This document shows, piece after piece, positions 29,631 through 39,589 of a stretch of DNA of 64,000 nucleotides. Origin of the DNA: Aquilaria yunnanensis (lineage: Eukaryota; Streptophyta; Magnoliopsida; Malvales; Thymelaeaceae); contig CM077599.1 of NCBI GenBank assembly GCA_039654915.1, forward strand, positions 4,776,501-4,840,500, in the 5' to 3' direction. The translations under genes were made by a program, and so were the position numbers. The stretch's first letter is position 1. Each line of letters opens with the position of its first letter. The notes beneath the pieces are model-generated. The model ran no database searches and had not been told where the DNA came from. It saw only the letters and a list, made by a program, of their open reading frames with translations.

Positions 29631-29914
29631 GATTAATAGCTAGTTAATGTCTGAACATATGAAGCAATTTCGAAGCAAGAAAGTGTAATTAGTGTATTTG
29701 ATAGATTGGCAGAGTGACGTGGTTCATCGGGAAAAAAATTTGGCTTGCCCGCCACAAATTGCGCAAGCATTCAATTGTTCTTTTTTTACCGCCAATACCA
29801 CTTTTTTAATTCAATTTTTTTAAGGGTAAAAATGAAAAAATGTTAAAAAATTTCATCACACATTAAACTCCGTGCAACATCAAATGGAGCAAAATATTAG
29901 AGACGGAGGGAGTA

Positions 29915-31070
29915 CTATTAGTGTTGCTCACTATTTTTTAATCCCTTCATTCGTAAAACCTCCCAGTAATTCAGAGCTTGGTGTAAATTTGTTATGAATG
30001 AGATTTCTTCTTCAATGGTTTATGTTGAAAATCGACTTGTTGGACTGCTTTGTTTGGCGGCGGGAGGTGGAGCTAGCAATTTAACTAGACGGAGCGGAAC
30101 GGAATACGGATACAGTACGATTGGAAGTGGTGTTCTGTCCCTTCATGGCTCAATCTAACGATTGGATTGGCAGATACGAAATCGTATTGGCAGATACAGA
30201 CGATCTATAAACAAATTTTAAGTTGATCGAGTTTGAGTTATTTAGGTAAATAAAATTAAAGAAATCAACCTGAAGTAAGCAAGCCGAGCGGAGCTGGAGT
30301 AGTGGGCAAAGTCAAGTTTGGTTTTTGAGGGTTTTTGGACGTTAGACCTGAGAAGCTTTCAATCTAGATAAGTTATTTTGGACTAAAAGGTTGGCGAGCA
30401 TGTTGAACACGTTGGGAATGGAAGTTTAGAGCTGGTCGGCTTCTTGTACCTCAAATTTTATTCCACCTGTGCTCGGGAAGTCGTGTAATTTATCGTCAGC
30501 GACGCCACCTCGCTACACTACATAAGCCCTTCGTCTTAAAATGATTTTGTTTTATTTTGTTTGTTACTTGTGCTTCAGGGGGATTTGTTTTTGTTTCTGT
30601 TTTTTTGGTTGTCCTAGCAGAGAAATATTAAGCTTCAACTGCAACAGAATGAACTTATAAATACCTTCATTTGACTTAAACCAATAAATATATTTTAAAT
30701 ATCGCATTATTCCCCTGAGAATACTAATACCAAGAACTCTTACAACAAAATATAGAGGAAAACCACACAACACAATACTAACACCAATAACTTATACAAC
30801 AAAAGGAAGAGGAAAATAATCACAGTAAGTAACAATTTTGACACAGATATAATTGTAACATTTAAACAGTTGGCCGGGTAAATGCAAGCATAGCATGTAT
30901 GAAAATATTTCAGTTTAATTAGGTTATGACCTAAGGAAATATGTCACTAATCTAACCATGAATTATCTACTTAAATGACACAAATTGAAAACTTTAAAAA
31001 TGAAAACGTAGCATTAAATCACCATCTCAATGTCACTTTTCACAACCTTCTGCTCTCCTTGTTTTCTCGG
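29915..31070. other. Interval without a recognisable gene
   Basis: Only short frames (for example 30564-30773 minus), with no domain. Composition changes from mixed to AT-rich around 30540. Confidence 0.5.
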
Positions 31071-31080
31071 AGATGTAGTT

Positions 31081-31450
31081 AAAATTACAATTTGTCTCCT
31101 TTTATTTCAGAAATATACACTTTATCCTATCTTTTTAATACAATTTGATAATAACTTTTGAAATCTTAATTTAGACTACACAGTAGTTATTTTCATGTCA
31201 ATTTGTATGGTATTTTTTTATAATTAATTGATATTTAAAAAATATTATTTTAAAAACTAAAAGAAAAAAGTTGATAATTTAAAATGTCCATTTACTATAA
31301 AAAAAATACCATACAAATTGAAATTACTGAAAAATAGTTAACGTAATAACTAAATTAAGATTTCAGAAGTTGCTGTCGGACACTATTAAATAGGCAAATG
31401 GCAAAGTTTATATTCCTAAAATAATAGGGGTCAAATGTAATTTCACATAA
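31081..31450. mobile_element. Foldback MITE (long imperfect hairpin)
   Basis: The left arm (AAAATTACAATTTGTCTCCT, then TGAAATCTTAATTTAG, then CAATTTGTATGGTATTTTTT) is repeated inverted in the right arm (31300-31445). The arms are about 140 bp with a loop of under 100 bp. No transposase. The target duplication is not clear. Confidence 0.65.
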
Positions 31451-31470
31451 ATCTTAGGTGGCAAATTGTA

Positions 31471-33354
31471 GGGCCAGTTCAGAAAACATTAATTAGATTA
31501 ACGAGTCAAGTTTTTCGTTCCGGTTAAACGCGTGAAAGTTGGGCAGGGATGAGACTAAGTGACTAACCTTGAACTTTTTAAAAAATTATGAAAATGCCAC
31601 AAATTACATTAAAAAAAAGTGATAAATATTTTTACAAAGCTATTAAAAACTGAAAAAGTGATAAATAATTCTAAAATGTAATAAATAATTTGCTAAAACC
31701 AACGATTAAATAAAAAAAAAGTGATAAAAAAAATTTTAAAAAAAAGTGATTAAATAAAAAAAAGCTATTAAAACTAATAAAAATTGAAAATTTTTCAAGA
31801 AAGTGATAAATGTTAAAAAATTGGTAAATATTTTTTAAAAGATATTAAAAACTGAAAAAGTGATAAATAATTATAAAATGCAATGAATAATTTAAAAAAA
31901 CGATTAAATAAAAAAAAGTGAATAAAAGTAAAAAAAAAAAGTGATTTTTTTCTTCAAAAAAGCTATTAAATATATAAAAAAGAGATAAAATATAAAAAAA
32001 AGTGATAAATGTTAAAAAATTGGTAAATATTTTTAAAAAGCTATTAAAAATTAAAAAAGTGATAAATAATTCTAAAATGCAATGAATAATTAAAAAATGA
32101 TTAAATAAAAGAAAGTGAAAAAGCTATTAAATATATAAAAAAGTGATAAAATATAAAAAAAATGATAAATGTTAAAAAATTTGTAAATATTTTTAAAAAG
32201 CTATTAAAAACTGAAAAAGTGATAAATAATTCTAAAATGCAATGAATAATTTAAAAAAATGATTAAATAAAAAAAGTATTTTTTTCAAAAAAGCTATTAA
32301 ATATATAAAAAAAGTGATAAAATATACAAAAAATGATAAATGTTAAAAAGATGGTAAATATTTTTAAAAATCTATTAAAAACTGAAAAAGTGATAAATAA
32401 TTATAAAATGTAATAAATAATTTAAAAAAACGATTAAATAAAAAATGATAAAAAACTAAAAAAAAAGCAAAAATTTTTTCAAAAAAGTGATTAAATAAAA
32501 AAAATCCATTAAAACTAAAAACAGCCAAAAATTTTTAAAAAGACGATTAAATATATAAAAAAGGTTATTACATCTAAAAAAGTGATAAAATATAAAAAAA
32601 GTGAAAATTGTTAAAAAATGGTAAATATTTTTAAAAAGCGACTAAAAACTGAAAAAGTGATTTAAAATATCTAAAATGAAATAAATATTTTAAAAAATTG
32701 ATAAAAAAACTAAAAAAAGCAAAAAAATTTTAAAAAAGTGATTAACTATAAAAAAAAGTGATAAAACTTAGAAAAAAATTGGTAAATATTAAGACATGGC
32801 CATAATTTTCGTTTGGATTGTTGAGAAACAACTTTGCCATAAGCTCCATATTGGGAACTTTGCTTTCTTGGAGGGTGGCCAATTCTGGATAGTACTAGAG
32901 TAGGAAGGAAGAAAAAGGAATTAAATTCTCGTTTTGAAGTTCATGAAGCGTAATCCACAAGTTCTTCACTTGTTGGTCACTGCATTCACATCCTATTGTA
33001 TCGCCAATCCACAAGACACCAAAGGGGGAAGAAGGAGGAGGCTGACGTCGAATGCAGTTGCGAACAGATTCACGGCGCTAAGGGGAACCAGATTCGATGG
33101 TCAGGCCGACCGGAGGACGCAGAACACGGTGGGGGGTGCGCCGGTCATGTCGTACAGCCAGGAAAACTTACAAACTATTCTGCCCAAATACCGCTCCAAC
33201 AAAACCCGGATGCGAGGCCACCAAATTAATTCGTGGCATTTTTGTAATTTTTTAAAAAGTTCAAGGTTAGTCTCATCCCTGCCTAACTTTCACGCGTTTG
33301 ACCGGAACGAAAAACTTGAATCATTAATCCAATTAATGTTTTCCGAACTGGCCC
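31471..33354. mobile_element. TIR element (Mutator-like) enclosing an AT tandem array and a GC-rich segment
   Basis: Ends are long inverted repeats of about 130 bp. Left 31471-31608 begins GGGCCAGTTCAGAAAACATT; right 33224-33354 read inward begins GGGCCAGTTCGGAAAACATT. Both continue through TTTTTCGTTCCGGT, AAACGCGTGAAAGTT and CAGGGATGAGACTAA. The long ends point to a Mutator-like element, but no matching 9-bp flank was found (CAAATTGTA versus GTAATTTTC). The interior has no transposase: an AT-rich tandem array, then a GC-rich block (32935-33220) that could be captured gene DNA. Confidence 0.7.
31590..32790. repeat. Degenerate AT-rich tandem array
   Basis: The words GTGATAAATAATT, AAAATG(C/T)AATGAATAAT, GATTAAATAAAAAAAGT and TTTTTAAAAAGCTATTAAAA recur in the same order at intervals of roughly 170-190 bp, with many small indels. 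GC content is very low. It fills most of the element at 31471-33354. Confidence 0.75.
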
Positions 33355-33380
33355 GTAATTTTCTCTTTAATGTATTATAA
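32934..33380 (+). other. ORF in the GC-rich cargo of the TIR element
   Basis: A 148-aa frame whose first ~98 residues lie in GC-rich DNA (NPQVLHLLVTAFTSYCIANP, then an RRRR patch, ANRFTALRGTRFDG and SYSQENLQTILPKYRS). The remainder is read through the right terminal repeat, so the frame as a whole is not a natural protein. The GC-rich part looks like an exon fragment of a host gene; I could not name the family. Confidence 0.3.
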
Positions 33381-33858
33381 AGATGTGTCAACAATAGATT
33401 TCAGTGGTCACCATGACTTCTGGCTATCGGCCATGGAAAGCAGGCCACGCTTCTTAATCTTGCCGGACCGGATGAGTGTGTTTTGTCTGTTCTCTCTCTT
33501 TCTTTGATTCCTCCCCCCCCCCCCCCTTTGTACCCCTTCCCAAGTGTTCTAAAGTAAGATCATTTATTTTATCCAGAAACATCCCCTAATAGCGAATGTT
33601 TTTCTTTTCCATTTTTTTTTTGTATTTTCTCGATCACCAAGGAGAAACGTTCGGACAGAAAAAATGCTCCAAATACTTATAAATTTTTTTTTATGGCATT
33701 TCTTTTCTTTCTTGTAAACAATGTGTGTATAAAATAATGAGTATGTGTACTTGAACTTAAATTGTAAGCTATTTGATACACAAATTCTATAATTTTTAAC
33801 ATGTTACAACACGCTAGCACATAGCAAGGCCTGTGGTACTATTATTGCATAATATATA

Positions 33859-34091
33859 CTCTCTCCGTCCAATAAATTTTGATATATTTGATTTTTTGTT
33901 GTATTTTGACTCAATTTTATTTATATTATTGTTTGTTAAAAGAAATCAAAAAAAATATATTTAGAAACTACATATCTTGAATTATCATTTATATACAAAT
34001 ATTTTATATTTATATATTAAAATGTTGAAAATAAAAAATTATAAATTAATTACCAAAAATAAATTGAACAAAATTTTTAGAACAGAGGGAG
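33859..34091. mobile_element. Stowaway-like MITE with TA target duplication
   Basis: A 233-bp element flanked by TA (33857-33858 and 34092-34093). Left CTCTCTCCGTCCAATAAATT; right read inward CTCCCTCTGTTCTAAAAATT. The interior is related, in reverse orientation, to the MITE at 10665-10898. Confidence 0.8.
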
Positions 34092-35171
34092 TAGTACATT
34101 ATTTTGTGTTCTACAATATTTCACAGGGAAAAAAAATGAATAAGGTCTGAAGAAGAAAACGCGATATAAAAAAAAATTGACGTTAAAGAGTCAATCACAA
34201 CGCTTTTAATCTATTCTAGATGGCTGGCTGCTACAGATTGGAATTGATTTCATTCATAGCAACCACGGTCGGTTTTCTCAGGTCAGCAGTTTAAGATGTT
34301 TTCTTGTGGCTAGTCTTTATCGTCAACGATGAAGTAGCGCACGAGCTGTCAGCCGTGGCGGGCCCAGAAGAACGGAATGGCCCATTACTTTAATAAGTCA
34401 TTAAATTCCAACCCTCTCAGTCTGCCAGTGCATGCGTTGTGTGGAATCGGATTCGGAATTACTTCTTGCGCCGCCAAAATAGTAAAATTTTTACTGCTCA
34501 CTTTTTAAGGCAAAATGCATTTACCGCAAATATTTTTCTTTTTTCCTTGTTTCACAAAATATTGATTATGCAGTTGATGGTTCTGCTACCATATTTTCTG
34601 ATAATATAAAGCAAAAGCACACATTCAATCTAGAATTAAGATAATTGATGTGTTTGGTTTAAAAATCGGACAAGAAACTTTAAATCCTAAATTAATCTTG
34701 AGCTCATTCTGGGAGATTGAAGGCTGATAGTCCTGATAGAGATGTTAAGATGTAGGGCCTCGATCGTGTAGTTCGAACTCACACTCAAATTGAAATTGAG
34801 CCTTTCCGTAAAAAAAAAAAAAAAAAAGAGAGAGTTTGATATTTTAAAAAGCCGAACTCGAGCCTAATGTTATTGGGCTTACAAACTTATTGGGTTTTAT
34901 CAAGCCTAATAAAGTCATATGAAAAATATGGTTGATTGCACTAATTTCCCTTTAAAATTTGAACAAAGTATACATACCCCTAAGTTTTCAAAAGTTTCAA
35001 TTATCACGGTTCAAAAATTACCATCATAAATGAGAATAATTATCATTTAACCCCCTTCAAGTTAGGTCATACTTATATGTAAGTTTCATGTAGTACTATT
35101 AAGTTATTGAGCCTAGTGATGCATGTTCTTTTGCACAATATTGGTTTTCTTTAATAGTCCATCCTCCCACA

Positions 35172-35616
35172 TAGGGATGATCGGTATTCATTTTAAACTG
35201 AAAAATTGAAATAATTTAAAATTTTGATTCAGTTAATTCGTTAATTCAATTCAGAATAACAAAAATTTGGGTTTCACTTCAGTTTCAATTTTGAATTTCA
35301 ATTAATTCATAATCAAATTAACCAAATTTTTTTATATTAGATTTTTTTTAATTTTTTTCATGAACAATAAAGTTAAAAACTAACCCAAATTAGCTTGGAT
35401 TCTTGTCTTCTTTCTTTTCATGGATAATAAATCTTCTATATTGAATGAAATTTGGAAAGAAAAACAATGTCTCTCTCTCATTTCCTCTCTTATAGAATTT
35501 TAGTCCAATTTTTTGGTTAATTTGATATGGACTGGACTGAATCTAAATATTTCGGTTTTATACTCTAATTCACTTTATTCAGTTTCTTATCATCCAAAAC
35601 TGAATAATCACCCCTA
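35172..35616. mobile_element. hAT-type non-autonomous element
   Basis: Left TAGGGATGATCGGTATTC, right read inward TAGGGGTGATTATTCAGTTT. The interior repeats TTCAGTTT/AATTAAC motifs in both orientations. The flanks CTCCCACA and CTTCCAGG match at 5 of 8 positions. It shares its style and interior motifs with the better-supported element at 62122-62655. Confidence 0.55.
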
Positions 35617-36269
35617 CTTCCAGGTTTCAATTTTTGTTATAGGCAAATTAAAGAGTTGAAGCTTTCAAAGCTAAATCAAGGAATGTTGGAGAACACTAAT
35701 TATAGCTAGTCTAATTCAAGCCTCTTCAAAGGAAACTGAGCTTAGTTTGATTCGTTAGGTTTGAGGGTTGCACTAGGTATGAGATGAAAAACCCATTGGA
35801 ACTAGCACCATCACACAGTGTTTTGAAATAAAGGAAAGGTAGACTTGACAAGCCCACTAGCTCCTGGTCGCAAGGTGCTTGGTACAAGGTGGTTTCATAA
35901 AGCCTCACGAATGGTGGCCCTAGGTGGTTGCATCAAGGTTCATGAATCGTGGCCCTAGGTTGGTGCTAGGATTGTATAGTGTAGCTCCACTGGCCAACAC
36001 TTCCTTCAAGTGGAATAGAAGACGAGCAGTGCGTGGTCGTTGGTTGTAAAATTGTAAACTTTGGGGCGGGGAAAGGTTGAAAAAATTAAATAAAATTAAG
36101 GGCAAGATGCAAAATTTCATTTACCCACGATGGAGGGAAGTAGATGGGAGTACCACTTTTGCAACATATGTATAGTTTAAGCACCGATTTTTTATGTTTA
36201 TTAGTTTAGGGACCAAATTGCAATAGAGGGTATACTTTGGGGACTATCAATGCAGTTAGCCTATGAGTT

Positions 36270-38010
36270 TGTAGTTGTCCATGCATGCATATATTATTGA
36301 TGAAGAAGGAAATCTATTATGCTTCATTTAAGAAGTGCACAAGGGTTAACATTAAAGTTCAAAATAATTTATAGATGGTCATTTGACTAAACTTCTTATA
36401 ATAAATTTTTTTTCAGTTATAGCTTTTACAACCCTACAATGCTAGTTATATTGATTCTATTTCTAAATTGAGCCTACATATTGAGCCGAGTTTGAAAGGA
36501 TATAGACATATAGTCGACTCGAAGAATTAACCTCGTCATAGAAAATTCTTAGGCGAGCTGAATCTTGTTGAGGAGTCACTCATATATATAAATCGCTCTC
36601 ATATCTTTTATGTTATTTAATTATTAGAATTATGTATGTTTATACCAAGACATAATTCTTAATATATATTATTAATGTAGATAGTCGTACAAATGGTAGA
36701 GTTATAGATCGAATAGAGCTAGACTATAATTGGTGTTGAAGTAGTGAAATATATTGGAGCTGGCAAATGCCAGAGAGATAGATGGATATGGATTTGGAGT
36801 GGGATTTAATTACTTTTCGATAGTTTTCGGGTCCAATTGAGGCGAGGGTCAAAATTCAACTAATTTGAAATTGCATGGAAGTTTCATGTCGGTCAACTTA
36901 ATTAGGATTAGATTAGGCCGCTAGAAGAGAAGACTCCATTCCATTGAACGCCTGACCAGGAAAATAACTCGATCGATCAGCCGGCCGGCGTCCGGGTCAT
37001 TCACTATAGACCATACGACTCGAACTCGATGGCTTCTGTAAACCCGCTCATAGGGACATCCAAAACCTTTGAATCCGCCAAAGTAATTCAAGCTTAATTA
37101 TTTCAGTAATACCACTAGCTATTCTACACACACACACACACACATTAATAATACTTAACTAAGACAATGATTACAAGTAAGCTGCATTGTTTACTTTGAT
37201 TCTTTGAAGTGTGAACACCTGACCAAACCGCAACATCATTAGTTATGTACCCTGTCTTCTGCTTTAATTTTCTTTGTTTCATTGACATGTAATTAATCTT
37301 TTTCTCCTCGATCGGAAATAGTAATTAACTAGCTATGTAAATTAACATACATGCCTATGCAATGTATGAGACTAGTATGTTGTTTTAATGCTTTAAGAGT
37401 TCATGTTTATTTGATTGTAAAGTTTATCTTGATAATTAACCACTATAAAAAGTTTGGAAATTAGGATAAAGTAAAGTGATTATGGAGCTACATAAATTTT
37501 ATATTTTTAAAAATTAACACATTTATAAATGGAATACAACTATTTTATAAATTAATGCATTTTATAAAGAGGTGATAAAAATGATTTTTTTTTTTGTTTG
37601 TGGAAAAAAAGTATGAAAAAACACAGAATAACTGCTATGGCAGTACTTTATTTAGATGATAAGGAAGTGGTCTTAGACAACCAAATAACTCTCAAACATG
37701 CATGAGGGTGCTGCAGCCCAACAATCAAAACTGTATATAATTAATGCCCAAAGTGAAAGATGATGATCTCATCCGTTTCGACTGCAACCGATTTTGGTAA
37801 GCCAAGCTTTTCGCAATTATGGCGCGAGATTACAGGGTTATATATATATATATTATTAAATGGAAATAGTGGACGAAATCAAAACCGAGTATATATAATG
37901 GCTAATTAAACCCCCTTTAATTAAACAAACCGGGTGATCATAATTTCTAATCAATTTAACTAGCTAGCGTTCTAACAACCCATCGACAAATGGTATAATG
38001 AATAACTATA
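36270..38010. other. Gene-free AT-rich interval
   Basis: No supported ORF. It holds a short (AC)n at about 37124-37143 and a TA run near 37841. Nothing else recognised. Confidence 0.5.
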
Positions 38011-38016
38011 TAATAT

Positions 38017-38018
<2 letters not shown>

Positions 38019-38109
<91 letters not shown>
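38019..38109. repeat. Compound microsatellite (CT)n(TA)n
   Basis: About 19 CT units (38019-38056) pass directly into about 27 TA units (to 38109), uninterrupted. Confidence 0.97.
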
Positions 38110-38112
<3 letters not shown>

Positions 38113-38264
38113 GATTCAAAATAACTTACCATTTGTAATAACACGTATGTAATAGGCCACAAGTCAACCATTCAACAAAGACTAACACACAAAGACCAAT
38201 GAGATTGGAATCAAGGGGGCGGGTCTAAGGGCTTTAAAGCTAGGTACAAGGCTCAGAAATAAAT

Positions 38265-38602
38265 GGTCAATTCATTTTAATTTAACTTAATCTAAAATAA
38301 TTTATTTTTAATTTTATATTTTTTTATTTAGAGAAAATTTTATTTAAAATTTGATATTATGAGAATATAATAATCTATTTAAAAGTAAATTTTTATGATA
38401 TTTATTAAATTTTTATGAATTTTTATAGTTTAAGACATTAAAAAGAAAAATTCATCAAAATTTAATAAGATTATAAAAATTATATTTTTAATAGATTATT
38501 ACATCTATATAATATTTTATTTTAAATAAAATTAATTTCAAGTAAAAAAATAAAAATAAAAATAAATCATTCTGGATTAAGTCTAGTTAAAATGAATTGG
38601 CT
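38265..38602. mobile_element. Foldback MITE, 338 bp
   Basis: Almost the whole element is an inverted repeat. The left GGTCAATTCATTTTAA...AATAATCTATTTAAAAGTAA is mirrored by the right (read inward AGCCAATTCATTTTAAC...AATAATCTATTAAAAATAT). The arms are about 160 bp with almost no loop. The target duplication is unclear. Confidence 0.72.
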
Positions 38603-38619
38603 AAAAAACAACTTACCAC

Positions 38620-39174
38620 GAGTTGTTATATTAATTTTAATATATTATTGTGTAATTATATACTTAAATTATTATATTGTTGAAAATTTTCAATTTAATA
38701 AATCTAAAAATTAATTCTAAGATTTTTTTTTTATAAAACCTAAGTTTTTAATTAATTTTTAACTTAACCAACATGAAAGATAAAATTAACAAAAAAATAT
38801 TCAATGTTCATAAAATATATTAACAATACTTTTTAGCGTTCTTAAAGCGTAAAGTTTTAATAAATTGATATATTTTATAAATAATTTTTTAAAATAAAAA
38901 TAATATATAATAATTTATTAAAATTGATGCAAAATGAATACTTACCTGCGTTATAATTAGATTCAAAGAGGCGTGTACTCTTTAATTTCTCTATCTAATT
39001 AATCTATTCTAGTCTACGTAGCCGCTAGCTGTGATCCATCGTAAAATCTACATTCTTTTCAATCGAATTTCCACACAACTTTTTCTCAGTTGCCCCCTTA
39101 ATTAGATTCTCGATGGTTGATCACCGAATCAATCAGCTAGGAATTAGCCACCGTTGTGTCTGCATATATATAGT

Positions 39175-39225
<51 letters not shown>

Positions 39226-39580
39226 GACATGAAGATTAACAAAAATTTTGTGTTATTTTTTTTCATGTAAATTATAATTTAAAAAATAATATGATAAATC
39301 TATTTATTAAATATGAAAATATTACAAGAATTAGTCCAAAATAAAGCATGTTATATACAATTTCAGATTCCAAAGTGTGTGTGTGTATATGTTGATATTT
39401 CGATTAAGCTGTCCCCAGAAAAAGTCAACTAGCTAGAACTAGAAGATTTGTGTATATAGTTAAATTAATAACCTAGCTAGTAAACATAATCAAAATTTTA
39501 AGTTTAACAAGTTAGTATAGGAAAATAGGAAGCCCATACATAGTTTTGCGAGTGAGATAACCTTAAAACTGATTGATACA
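38620..39580. other. Gene-free AT-rich interval
   Basis: No coding potential. The only distinct item is a (GA)n run at 39176-39221. Confidence 0.55.
39176..39221. repeat. (GA)n microsatellite
   Basis: About 22 uninterrupted GA units. Confidence 0.97.
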
Positions 39581-39589
39581 TGAATAAAA

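Larger units (their letters stand above)
24282..29912 (-). mobile_element. Plant mariner-like element (MLE), 5.6 kb, with intact transposase ORF
   Basis: TA duplications flank it (24280-24281 and 29913-29914). Left end CTCTCTCCGTCCCATATATT then TTGCTCCATTTT; right end read inward CTCCCTCCGTCTCTAATATT then TTGCTCCATTTG: about 27 of 32 positions agree. The transposase (28308-29630, minus) begins about 280 bp inside the right end. The remaining 4 kb holds a broken second ORF and two internal direct duplications. It lies about 500 bp past the ABCE stop codon. An internal TIR-like site at 24950-24976 allows the alternative that 24282-24974 is a separate MITE beside a left-truncated MLE, but the outer ends match each other better. 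Confidence 0.8.

Noticed and set aside
30564..30773. 69-aa minus-strand frame
   Set aside because: AT-rich, no domain, no splice partners; typical chance frame.
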